A stretch of 64,000 nucleotides of DNA. Source: Syncephalastrum monosporum B8922 (Eukaryota > Mucoromycota > Mucoromycetes > Mucorales > Syncephalastraceae). A program made the position numbers and the translations under genes. The notes beneath the pieces are model-generated. The model searched no databases. It saw only the letters and a list, made by a program, of their open reading frames with translations, and had not been told where the DNA came from. Shown here one piece after another: positions 10,183-21,516 of the stretch (position 1 is its first letter; the number at the start of each line of letters is the position of its first letter). The stretch lies in the NCBI GenBank assembly GCA_000697355.1, contig JNEN01000817.1, forward strand, positions 62,001 through 126,000, read 5' to 3'.

Positions 10183-11742
10183 AGAAATAGGCTATGGCAA
10201 AACTGACGTCTTTTTCTATCTTTCTTGCGCACGCGCGGCTAAGGGGAGGGGGGGGGGAAGACAGAAGAAGGGGAGAAGGATGGAAAAAAAAGCGAGAGAG
10301 AGAGGGAAGGAAAAAAAAGAAAAAGAGTAAAGTATGGCAAGCCGTTTTAAGAAAAAAAAAAGAGAGGTATTGACACAGCAGGAGGGAGCTCACATTCTGC
10401 AGCATGTTTGGCCACAAATAAAAAAGACACGCACACGCAGCTCACATCATCCATACACAACACACACACACACAAAAATGGTGTATCAGCGCATGCCATA
10501 ACCAAATATACATCGTTTATTCAGGCATTTTCCTCATCCTTTTTGCGTTTGGACTGCACAGCTACTGCATCAAAGAAAACTCTCTTTGCCACACGCGATG
10601 CAAGCTGCAGCGAAATTCGCATATCCCTATCGGGCTTCACTTGCCTTACTTCTTCAAACAGACAAAGCCCACTCCTTGAAACAAAAAGGACGGTATTTGT
10701 TTCGCGAAGGTATGACGGGAAAAAGGCTTATCCCAATTTAGAAATTAAACCACGTTTGATCGGTTGGCCCATTGTCCTCGTAATGTCAAAAAAGCCAAGA
10801 CGACGGCACCGCAGTGATCTTTTGTTTTTGCATGCTTTCATAATACAAACCAAAACAAGGTGTCATGCAAAAGTGCTGCACTTCCTCCTTATTTTGTCTT
10901 TGCACGCTTTCTCTTACCCCTATAATCTGGGGCGCATATTCTTTCGAGTGGCGATCTCATACTGGGCTGCTCAGTATAATCCACGTACGTATGTACAGTA
11001 TAACCGTTTCTCAGGACCCTGTCTTCTTTTGTATAACCCCCTCAAAGTGACACCCCCCCCTTTTATTTCCCGCGGCACAACACAACACCACACGGCGAAG
11101 CTCCGCAACCAGAAATTAGGCTGTGATGACGTTTATTGTTAAAGGAAGGACGAGGTCATCCGGTCCAAACGCGCACGGGTGGTTGCACCATTATCAAAAG
11201 AGTCTATATTGTATGGGAGATATCGGGCGAGATACGGAATACAGAGTAGTAAGGCTGGGCTGATGCGGGATGATGGTATGTTCCTTTTCTTTTCTGTGCG
11301 GCCGCTTAAAATAAGAAAAAGGGACAGCGTTCTCAGCGCAAAGCGTTCGCTCTTCTGCCTCCGCTGATGCGAAGAACCGAAGTTTGCTAAACTTCGTTCG
11401 TTCGTTCGTTCCGTTGGTGCAAATAGAAATCAGAAGAACGCCTCTTCGTTCTTATTAGAGCCCGTCTTGCAAGTAACCATAACGGGCAACCCACCGTAAC
11501 GAATCAATCAATCACGAGTATATACAGACATAGTCATATACACTCGATGGTGTGGATCCAGAAGCAATGATTTCCTTCTGGGGAGAGATATGAGGACCGG
11601 GCATGGCGTTTGCGTTAGTGTTTGGCGCCTTTTTCTTTATTTTTTCTACTGCCGCCTGCATTGATATGCAAACCCCGCCTCGCAATATTTTTTCCTTTTT
11701 TTTTTTCGCAGCAGACCAAAAAGAAAACGTGTTGACTGCACA
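10183..11742. other. Intergenic region between divergent FYVE-variant and GPN3 genes
   Basis: Purine-rich on the plus strand at 10235-10345, hence CT-rich upstream of the FYVE-variant gene. A CA-rich stretch lies at 10430-10480, and a short TTCG repeat at about 11395-11411. A 244-codon frame (10408-11142) has no family resemblance and unlike-coding composition, so it is not called. The part near 11743 presumably holds the GPN3 promoter. Confidence 0.45.
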
Positions 11743-13013
11743 ATGTAAATGGCATGACGCAGAATTACAAGCAGAATCTGACGTAAACAAAATGTTACGA
11801 TAGGGGTAGACACTGTCAGCTAGTCATGGGACCTGCCGGCAGTGGCAAGGTAAGAGACTCAAGACATGCACGATCGATTGGATCTTGACAACGCGATCGG
11901 TTAGTCAACATTCTGCGCAACCATGATGACACACTGCCAAGCAACCAAGAGACGCGTCCATTTAGTCAATCTCGATCCTGCAGCTGAACACTTCGAATAT
12001 GAACCCACGATCGGTAAAATAGCACTGGAAACTGCAGAGCGCGCCTTTGTTTGACATATTCGCAGATATTCGTGAACTGATTACACTTGAGGACGTCATG
12101 GACGAATTGGGATATGGACCCAACGGTGGATTGATCTACTGCTTAGAGTAAGTGAGAGCAGATCTCGCCATTCGCTTATTCATGTGTCTATAGGTTCTTG
12201 TTGAACAACCTGGACTGGCTGGAAGAAGAAATTGGCAACTATGATGATGACTACCTTATCTTTGACTGTCCCGGTCAGATCGAGCTATACACCCATTTCC
12301 CGATCATGCGTCGTATATGCGAGAGCCTGCGTCTCTGGAACATGTCCATCTGTGGCGTTTACTGTCTCGAGTCTCAGTTCATGGAAGACAAGTCCAAATA
12401 CTTTTCGGGAGTCCTGTCTGCGATGAGTGCCATGGTCAATCTCGAGATCCCCCATGTCAATGTTATGACCAAGATGGATCTGGTGGAAGGCGACTACGGT
12501 AATATCAACAAAGAAGAAGAGGAAGAGGATGAAAGGATGGAAGGCGAAACGGACGAGGATGAAAAAGAACGCCGGAGGCGTCGCCGGAGAAGACGCATGG
12601 AAAAGGCGCTCGCAAAACGTGAAGTTGACCGGTACCTCGATCCCGATCCAATGCTAATTGCAGATGAGGCCGGTAAAGTGGAAGGCTTGTACGGTGCGGC
12701 GTCGCCAAGCAGTATGAAGTTCAAGGCGCTCAATCAAGCGATTGTGCAACTCGTAAGCAATTGAAAAAAAAATAATAACGATCGTACGTAATAACCCATA
12801 TGCTAGATTGACGACTACAGCATGGTCAGTTTTATACCGCTCAATATCACTGACGAGGATTCGGTTGAATACGTGCTCTCCAGCGTCGACCATGCCATGC
12901 AGTATGGAGAAGATCTCGAGCCAAAGGTGAGAATCATGGTATGCAGCCAGTCCTTTGTTACTCATGTTATGTCATAGGAACCGGACGACGCGGTTGAGTA
13001 TGATGATGAGTAA
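11743..13013 (+). CDS. GPN3: GPN-loop GTPase 3
   Basis: Seven exons: 11743-11744, 11804-11849, 11905-12013, 12066-12147, 12194-12752, 12807-12926 and 12978-13013, giving 317 aa. Motifs: P-loop GPAGSGKS (G1), the Gly-Pro-Asn loop in YGPNGG, DCPGQIE (G3) and TKMDL (G4). GPN3 works with GPN1 in cytoplasmic assembly and nuclear import of RNA polymerase II. The frame upstream of the P-loop has no ATG. The best model places the first intron (11745-11803; GTAAAT...TAG) inside the start codon, AT|G, which yields the family N-terminus [11 protein letters not shown] charged insert (poly-Glu, then a run of nine Arg, at about 12509-12600) lies after the G4 region. It makes the protein some 35 residues longer than usual. 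The acidic C-terminal tail is typical of the family. Confidence 0.92.
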
Positions 13014-14561
13014 AATTAGGTTCTCTTCTCGTAGGAAAAGGAGGACAACAGAACCATTCATACATAAAGTTGTATTTGTACTGGGAAATGGCGCGTTTAA
13101 CTGTCGTATGAGCCCATTCGTGCATATCTTGGAAGGAGCTCAGATACCTCTGACCATGCATTTGATGGACAGGCTCAGAGTTCCCATCTAGTGACGAATT
13201 TATATCGTTGACGCGTCGCGTCTAATTCTTCTTGTTGACCTCCGATCAACATCGCATAAGTGCAATAACTGCCTTTATAGGCTTTCTTTCGATGGACAGC
13301 AGAAAACGACCCAGATTGCACTCTATAGATATACTGAAATGCAAGTATATATTCATAGTGATCAGCCCATATTCCAGCAGCTTCCTCCATCTCGTGTCAC
13401 CATGATTTTCCCCCTTCTTTGTGTGCGTTGCATACACTCAATGTCAGCATCCTCTTATGTACGTATGTATCCGTTTTTCTGAAAGCCTTCTAGTGCATCA
13501 GAATTTTGTCTACTGCTAGCATGAGGTAGCTGGTTTTGTTGAGCACATTCGTTTCTATTTAGTGTAATTCTCCACTTCGCGGTCTCTCCTTGTCCATAAA
13601 TAATGGATTAGTTCAACCCCTTGAAATCAAAATAACGCGGCATCCATTGTCCGCGACGGATCAGAAGAACACTGCTTTTAACCTGTCCGGTCCGCCCTCA
13701 TGAGCCGTTTGCGTTATACATTCATCTATGGGTTCCGTTATATAACCAAATTTTTCAGGTATGTTATCGTTGTGAGTTACACGGCACGTGTCTCTTTTCA
13801 AAGTTATCAGGCCCCACTCATTTGCGCTTGCATGACTATATACGACTTTAACTAGAGACTTCTAGAGCTGGTTCGATATATATGTATTTGTTGAGATTGA
13901 AACCGCCTATAAGCTTTTCGGGTAGTGCAAATTACCCTCATTTACAGTTCTTCACACTGTTGACGCTCATCATTGCTTTTAATATTTTAAATCCCCGCTG
14001 GCTTTTTTTTTTTTTCTCTTTTCACCTTTTGCCCTCGGTGCAGTGCGCAACAGCAAGATCCAAATTCGTGTACGACCTTGTCCCTAAAGCGCCTTTTTTT
14101 CATCATTTGCCCTTTCGTTATTTCTCTTTTTCCCTTCCTTTCTTTTCTCTCCATACCTCTTCTCGTCTCTCTTCTCTCGCCATCTCTCTCTCTTTCTCTT
14201 TTTTTTTTTTTTGATGCAGTCAATCTTTTAAAACCTTTTCTACCTCTTATCGTCATACGACTACCACCAAAAAAGACATTCCTACTGTACATACAGTCTT
14301 TTACCTGTACAATCCTATATTCTCGCTCTCAGTCTTCTATCTGCAGCTTGCAAACTCATTCTATATTGCCTCTTTTCTATTCCTGCTTCGCTCTCCCTTT
14401 GCTTACTTTTTCTTACTTCCTCACGCGCACACCCGTTCTCGAGTTTTCTTCTTTTTCTTTTTCTTTCTCCTTTTACACATATAAACCCCTTAGCTCTTAC
14501 ACGTTATTACTCTCTTTCCTCTTTTCTTTTTCTTTAGCGATACCTCTCTTTGATTCTTACG
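13014..14561. promoter_or_regulatory. Intergenic region with long CT tract upstream of the Bni4-like gene
   Basis: No gene is supported at 13014-13980. From about 14000 to 14550 the plus strand is strongly pyrimidine-rich (repeated CTTTT/TCTCT blocks), ending 10-20 bp before the ATG at 14562. This is the usual appearance of a fungal promoter and 5' leader region. Assignment as a promoter is inference. Confidence 0.45.
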
Positions 14562-15971
14562 ATGGCAGCCATGATACAGTCCGCGAATACACCCGCCATG
14601 AACAAGAGCACACCTGCGTCGCGTAGCAACCGGAAAACATTGACAAGCAAACCAGACGATGCGGCGTTGTCGCACTATCTCTCCAGCAAACTGAGACTCG
14701 AACACCCACAGGCAAGTATTACTCCTGCCAAATTCGGCAAGCAGGTTATTTTTAAACCAGTTTTCTTGTGTGGCCCTTTTCGCACCTCTTTTTTTTGTCC
14801 CTTTTCTTTATTATCACCTCGGTGTCGATCATTCCTCATAATTTATTTTCTCGAATAGGATACCTGGGCTTCTGTTACAGCAACGGGAGGTGACGCGTAC
14901 CAAAAACACCCACAGACATCATCTTACTATTATTCGCACTCTACTACAACTACTCCCTCTTCTAATGCGTACAACAAACATTATCCCCACCACCGCCGCC
15001 CGCGCACTGCCAGCAATACCTCACGCGACTCGACCCATTCCTCGCCTGTCAATGTACAAAAATCGAGCTCTACCCCTTACAACCATCACGCCAACCGTTC
15101 GGCCCAGCTTTTGAAGCAACAGCAACAGCAGCATTTTGCTCGGTCCAAACAGCCGAAACAGCCGCGACCGACGATCGACCCGTCCATGCGCCCGCCTTCC
15201 CTATCATCTTCCGCGTCCTCGTCCGTGCCATCGCCTGCACCGTCGCTCGAATCCAACGGTATGCGCCGCTCATCCATCACGTCGGTGTCGTCCAACCTAT
15301 CGCAGACCACGATCCGGTCCGATATGAGCCTGAACACCAAGATGTCCCTGTCCAAACGGTTACGCAAAGTATTTAGCATGTCCAACCTTAAGAGCGACCT
15401 CGCCTCCGTGCCTGAAGGCACACCCGGTGCGCTGGCAACCCCAACTGGACCGCAGCGCCGCCGCTCGTTTGCAGGCCTGTCCAACTTGTTTCAAAAGAAG
15501 GATGTCGATACGCGGCAACGCCCTCTCCAGAAAGACATGCAACGGCTGCCACCGTCGTCCTCTTCCACGTCCTTGCACAGGCAGACGAAAGACGAGGCCG
15601 ATGAGACCGACCTCATGCACCTTCCGCCTGCCTCGGTCGGTTTGCACTATGGTCTGCCTCTCCACGGTTCGCCGCGTCTGCGTCCTTCATTGGGCGCCCA
15701 GTCGTCGGCGTCGTCCATCACCTCCGCCGCGAGCCTTGGCAGCGCCAATGGCAGCGGGGGAAAGAAACGCCGGCTCCACTTTTGTTCCACCATCCAGGTT
15801 CACGAGACCTTTACTGCGGCCGAATACGACCGCCAGTGCGATCAGAACGCGACCTGCCAGAAGCTGACTCCCCTCCTAGCTATGAAGATTAAGCAGGAAC
15901 TCAACGAGTACAAGCTGACCGAGATGGACGTCCACGTTGATAGCCGTCAGTACACCCATTTCTTTCTGTAA
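14562..15971 (+). CDS. Bni4-like protein with a C-terminal PP1-docking domain (about 420 aa)
   Basis: Two exons: 14562-14711 and 14859-15971. The intron appears to be a GC-AG type: AG|GCAAGT at the donor and AATAG at the acceptor. This keeps frame, while the nearest GT donor leads to a stop. The N-terminal 330 residues are low complexity (Ser, Gln, Thr, Pro) with basic Ser sites such as RRSSIT and KRLRKVFSMS. The last about 70 residues form a conserved fungal domain starting KKRRLHF (an RVxF-like PP1 motif), with a second block EYDRQ, then LTPLLAMKIKQELNEYK, and ending YTHFF. This layout resembles the C-terminus of Bni4/Afr1-type scaffolds, which bring PP1 (Glc7) to septins at the bud neck or septum. 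The family name comes from memory of the domain pattern. Function in this organism is inferred. Confidence 0.7.
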
Positions 15972-17605
15972 TCTCTTTATCTCTTCCCTCTTTTACCCCT
16001 TCTTTGTTTCCTTTTCTTGTAACCCCTTTCTCGATTCCCATTGATTCATTTCTTTCTTCTTCTCATATCCGCGCAATACTACAAACCTCACAAACACATA
16101 TATTCGGTCATACTATTCTCCCTGTTTCTTCTTTTCTCTCTCTCTCTCTCTCTTTTTTTTTTTCTTTTTTTTTCTCCGTGGTAGAAAGGCTCACCACACC
16201 AAAATTCCCCTGACGCTCTCAAATGAAAGAAATTCAAACCAAAAACATTTTGATTAACTTGAAGGTGTATATGAAGCTTAACTCGTCAACACGGAACATT
16301 AGAAAAGATACACGTTGATATACAGAAGGATCTCCATGTCCTGGACGCCCATATCTTGCAGTCGACATGTCTTCGTTGTGACACAGGAAAAAACGGCAAA
16401 CCGGTGATGGTTAGTAAGCCCGAAAGCTTAACGTGCAAAACATAGCCATCAACGCACTTTACAAGAACTATCACTGTGTTATGCTCTGGACGTGATGGCA
16501 ACACTCAGTACTACTAATCTAAGTAGGATATATACGGGTGTAGCATAGCTCCACACTCTAGATAGCCATCTGCTCGGCGAGGTTGTACTTTAGTCGCAAT
16601 ATATAATTATCTTTGTCTTATTTGTAGTAGCTGAGGATCTCTGATGAAGAATAAAGACCGATAGACGTCGATCGAAAGATAAGATCAGCGACGTACAAGT
16701 AAGGCATGAGAAAAGGACGTAAAGCACTCCAAGTCCGCACACCTAAATTCATGCGAGTAAAAGCCTGATATTTTTACTTTCCTCGCCTCGGTTCTGCCTT
16801 CAGGAAGTGATGCCTTTGAAGCTCTCCCAGCTTAAGATGTTGGTCGGCGCTAATTGGAGCTACCTTGCGTTTCCTTATATATTATTTACAAACGAAGGGA
16901 AGACGAAACGAAGTCAAGCAACTACTACTAGGGGACCGCCTTGGTTTACGCAAGAACGACGATGATCGCATAAGCGACCGCGGCCCGTATCCAGACACGT
17001 CATATGTTTCTCGTGGTATATGGTGGCGGCAAGCATCACACTCGTCTTCGCAACTTCCCATTATCTCCCAGTGCAGATAGGAATGAAGATTATATCAATA
17101 TGTCATATTGTATTCAAAGAGCAACAAGAGCAAGTGAAGTAGCGATCGCACGGCGAACTTCGTGGCTATGCTGAAGCAGTAGCATTTAATGAATTAATGC
17201 TACATGATACGACAGATATGTCCATGTTGCCCGGCTCGTGGGCAAATAAATAACAATGGACATTACAGTATCCGCATTTGACCAAAAAAGGGTGGTTGCG
17301 AAGATATTGACAAACATACATATAATCTATCCATCGACCCATAAGCAACTACGAAAATAAAATGGAGCTTGTGTACCTGTCATGTTCTCAACACCACCCG
17401 GTATATCAGCCTACCATCACGCATTTGTATAATGGATCGCCTGAAAGCGTCTTACCAGATAAGGAGGAGTGGATAACAATTCTTTACATGATAGTATTAT
17501 TCCAGAGCCAAAATTCTCTACATAAGCGCACATCCACCGAATATGTAGTGAATAGGTCACATGCAAACAAGTCATAGTATACGACAGAAGAAAACTACAC
17601 ACACA
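15972..17605. other. Intergenic region, no gene seen
   Basis: A CT-rich tract, with a (TC)n run at 16136-16152 followed by a T-rich run, lies just 3' of the Bni4-like gene. The remainder to the WD40 gene stop has only short frames without family features. Confidence 0.4.
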
Positions 17606-19157
17606 TCAGACGCGCAGTGCCTGCACAGTCGTCCCAAAGCTGACGCTAATCCATTCCGGTACCGCGCGGCTCCAGGATAGCGAATTGACGGCCGCGACAC
17701 CCGAGTAGGCGAGGATTGGGTCTTGTACAAGTCGCGGTGACGCGTGCTGGCTGTAACGTTGAGAATACTGTCGTGAGGAGTGGTTATCATTCGAGCCTGT
17801 GCTGCCCGGGTGGTTGATGTCCCACACAAGGACCTGTCCATCATCGCCGCCTGTGCTGATCTGGGTGGCATGCGTCGGAGACCAGTTGACGGAGTTGACA
17901 CAGCCCTGGTGTCCCTTGACGAGCTCGGCCATGGGCGAGCTCGGGTAGCGGATATCAAGGATAAGGACCGAGGTGGATTCCATGTGAAAGGTGGCGATGA
18001 GGTTCGGGTTGTTGCGGTTGAATTGGAGCCGCAAGAGCGGGTTAGATGCGCTGGTCTGGGAAGTGTTTTGTTGTGGTTGTGGAGGAGCTTCGTAGAGGAT
18101 GGTCGAGTGTTCAAGCGAGCGCAAATCAAAAAGGCGCACCGATCCGTCGGCACCAACGCTGGCGAAAATGTCCGGCGAGCCATGCATGAACGCAACATCG
18201 TATACGTCGCTGTCGTGCGCAATCAGCTGCGTCTTGGCCTGATTGGTCTCTACATTCCAGACCGTGCAGGTTGTGTCGATACTCGAGGTCACGACCAGTG
18301 ACGGGTCGGTTTCGTTCCAGTCAAAAGAGGTCAGTGGTGCGCAGAAATCGGTTTGCTTTGTCTAATGTAATGTAATGTAATGTAATGTAATGGGGGAGGC
18401 GTGAGTGCATGTTGAGCGTATTGCAGGATGGCTTACGTTGGCAAGCTCGGATTTCTTGACGAGCTGCTGCATGTGGTAGTGCGGACTGGTGCGCCCGCTG
18501 GAGCTATTGATAGAATTGCTCGTAGACCCGTACCTGGGGTGATCGACAAGTTCCCATAACCGCAGAATGTCGCCACTGGTGGCTAATAAATCCGGTCGCC
18601 TCGGGTCACCCTGAGAAGGAGAGGAAGAAGGGATGAGCACCCGTTGCCGTATAGTACTGCTCCAGACGTTACCTTCCATGGCTCCCACAGAATCTTGGTG
18701 ATGGGGTAAAACATGTCTGCTTCGGTTACGACCGTGAAATCGGGCTGGTTCTGCTGGCTGCTGCTGTGGTACATGGAGCCGCCATCGAGCATATCAGTGC
18801 GCGCAACGATTTGGAACTATCAATATCAGACCCACAGCATGAGTGCATCCTTTTGAATACAAACACGAGAGAAGGGAGGGACTTTACCTTGTTATTGCTT
18901 TCTTCAATCAGGCTGCCGAGGGCCAACCGAAATCCCTTCTGGTCGGCTGGGTTCTTGCTCCAGTCCATCGAGTACACGGGCCAAGGCGCGTCATACTGGT
19001 ATATCTCTTTCCCATGCTGCTGCCGCTGAGACGCATGAACTTGTGCTTGTGGCTGCTGCTGCTGCTGTTGTTGTTGTTGTTGTTGCTGTTGCTGTGCTGC
19101 TGGGTTTCCCGCATTGTAAGGGTATGGGTGTGATCGGCGGGAAGCATTGCTTTCCAT
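17606..19157 (-). CDS. WD40-repeat adaptor, DCAF7/WDR68-like
   Basis: Four exons: 19157-18888, 18816-18673, 18610-18437 and 18361-17606, giving 447 aa. Introns are 18817-18887, 18611-18672 and 18362-18436. The N-terminus has a polyglutamine run (about 15 Gln). The body matches the WDR68/DCAF7/TTG1 family: PWPVYSMDW near the start, LLATSGDILRLW, LTSFDWNETDPS, then TSSIDTTCTVWNVE, HDSDVYDVAF and GADGSVRLFDLRSLEHSTILYE. These proteins are beta-propeller scaffolds for DYRK-type kinases and transcription regulators. The sequence is longer than the about 340-aa animal homologue because of the Gln-rich start and loops. The third intron ends inside a TAATG pentanucleotide repeat. Confidence 0.9.
18363..18392. 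repeat. (TAATG)6 microsatellite at a splice acceptor
   Basis: Six perfect TAATG units at 18363-18392 make up the 3' end of the third intron of the WD40 gene. The acceptor TAG (18362-18364 on the minus strand) overlaps the first unit. Confidence 0.9.
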
Positions 19158-20372
19158 GACCGGGTTTTGATACTAAGATGGGAAAAGGGTGCGTTTGTAA
19201 AGAGGGCTGAACCAAACGAATTCAGCGATAGAAGGCAGGGGTTGCGTTGATGCCCAAGATGCTCGTTAAAAAGAGTGTGTAGTGAATGTGCGTGTGCGTG
19301 TGTAGTGCACAGAGCGAAGCGGAAAGACCAAGGCGTCGGGATATGCTGGCCCGCTCTCCCGAGATTTTGGATCATCTCCTCACGTGACCAAGATGTTGGA
19401 CCGTGTTTATCAATATGGAAATGTATAAACAGCCCTCCTTCTGAGGCACTTGCATCCCGTATGCATTGGTAGCCAATATATCATGGTTAGATCACAACCA
19501 ATGCTCTTCTATCTCCGGGAGGGACTGCATCCGAGTATTGCCAGTGAAGCTCGTTCTTTGATCAGAGGACATGTTTCTATCAATGCGCTCGCCTTATGTC
19601 CAGCAAGTAACATGGATCTGGTATCGGCTCTCAGGCGTTTATTACGCCAATACATATGTCATATGCACTCTTGCCATAAATGCATCCATATCCAGAGACG
19701 AACGTATATCAATTAACCTAAAAAAATATGCCCGTATCTATAGATGCTGTGCAGCATAGACAAGACTTCTCAGCTATCTTCTGCATTTTTCGGGTTTTCC
19801 TGTACTTAGCCCACAGATCGATTTAACAATGTAGAATGTAGGATGAAAATAGTTACTTATAACATCCCATCCCATATCAATAGGTATCATGAAAGAATGA
19901 TCAGTTCAGTAGAGATTGACGCCCAGGTAACGTCCTTATAACCAGTTTAATTTTCGTGCTGCCGCTCATATCGTCTGCCTTATATACATAACCAGCGTCT
20001 TACACGTACAAAGGAAGCAGAGGAAAGCATGGCACACATACCAGTAACCTTCTAGACGCGCTTCTCTACCGTAGTTAGCAGTTTCGGCCGCCATCTCCCA
20101 CACCGTACTCTCCATCTCATTAAAATGATAATATCTAAGACCATGGAGCATCTTTTTAAAAACTCTTTGCAAAATATTATACGAGTGCCATGTGCTATGA
20201 ACGGGCAGTAATCGACGTTACTTTTCGTAGGGTAGACATGCAGTAACAGACGAGTGGAGGGTATCCAGGTCGGAGATAGAAATGCAGACCATGACTGCTC
20301 CAGTAATGGGGGGGTGGTTGTTTACAGGCGTTTTTCAATCCAAGCTTCAATCCTTCACTCCCAACTCTCAGC
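19158..20372. other. Intergenic region between divergent WD40 and QCR7 genes
   Basis: About 1.2 kb with no supported coding region. The two genes point away from each other, so both promoters must lie here. No motif stands out to me. Confidence 0.4.
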
Positions 20373-20961
20373 ATGTCCATCACGCTCAAGTCCTTCGTGC
20401 AGAGCAGCAAGGCTCTGTCCGGTCTTTTGAAGCCCGTCGCCAGCATGTACGCCAACGCTGCCGCTTACCAAAAGCTGGGTACGCTCATTTCTATTGATTT
20501 CAACACACCATTTCTTCACCAAAAAAAAAAAAAAATATTCATTCCAAAGTGTGTGACATGGCACCCAATCACTCACTCGTTGTCTTTTTGTATCATCAGG
20601 TCTCCGTTACGATGACCTTGTTGCCGAGGAGAGCGACATCGTGCAGGAGGCCATCCGCCGTCTGGAGATTGCCGAGCCCCGTGAGGCTTACGACCGTGCT
20701 TACCGTCTGCGCGTCGCCCAGCAGCTCTCCCTGTCCCACCAGCTGCTGCCCAAGAACCAGTGGGTCACCAAAGAGCAGGTAAATACGAAGATAGCCTAGG
20801 AAAAAGGGAGCGCTATTCTGTTTGTATTGTAACCGAGTATTCATATCCATTTTTCTGTATTTTAGGACAAGCGCTACCTGCAACCCTACATTGATGAGGT
20901 CGCTGCCGAGTTTGCCGAGCGCGATGCTTTTGACAACATCAAAGTCGCCCCCCGTCATTAA
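20373..20961 (+). CDS. QCR7: Ubiquinol-cytochrome c reductase subunit 7 (complex III)
   Basis: Three exons: 20373-20478, 20600-20778 and 20866-20961, with introns 20479-20599 and 20779-20865, coding for 126 aa. The length and sequence match the 14-kDa subunit of the mitochondrial bc1 complex. Family blocks are GLRYDDLVAEE, EAIRRLEIAEPREAYDRAYR, LPKNQWVTKEQDKRYLQPY and a short tail ending VAPRH. The protein sits on the matrix side and is needed for early assembly around cytochrome b. There is no long cleavable presequence, as expected for this subunit. Confidence 0.95.
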
Positions 20962-21516
20962 AAATACATATACGCCTTTGTAGACTATTTACAAAACACG
21001 CTTCCATTTCTCTTACCCAACAAGTGCTGTTATCATGGATACGGGGTCGGTTTTATTTCAATCAAGCGAAAAAGAAAAAAATTCACGCAATCAGCCCCAC
21101 CTCGTCCAATTCAACCGTCCCGACACACCCAATGAACGAGGGAAAAGAGGGCGATGCGACGGTCCGGTTCATTTTCGCAGAAATAGGCCCCGTTTCGACA
21201 GATATACTTATGCAGAAAGGAATAGAGCGCGCATTGTTGTACTGTGAGTGGGTGCTGTTTCCTATTCCAAGGCGCTTTTGCCCCCGATTGAATGTGAAAT
21301 AGTCACATTCTTTGGGATTGGGTTGTTCTGTGGATCCCCAAAAGCGTATAGCCGACTCCACCAACCAACCATCAGCTATTTTTCAATTTTTCTTCCCTTC
21401 CCTTTCTATTTTGATACCCTGCCTCTCCTCTTTCCCTTTCTTCTCTTCTCGACCCAAGCCCGACGGCGTCCTTTCACACTTAGGCTTTGTCCTTCTGGCT
21501 ATCTTCTCCTGTTTCC
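20962..21516. other. Intergenic region upstream of the F-box gene
   Basis: No gene seen. Pyrimidine-rich at 21375-21480 (TTTTTCTTCCCTTCCC and similar), shortly upstream of the F-box gene ATG, consistent with a promoter or 5' leader. Confidence 0.4.

Noticed and set aside
10408..11142. 244-codon plus-strand open frame
   Set aside because: No domain, mixed low-complexity composition, no start context, lies in the intergenic region between two divergent genes.
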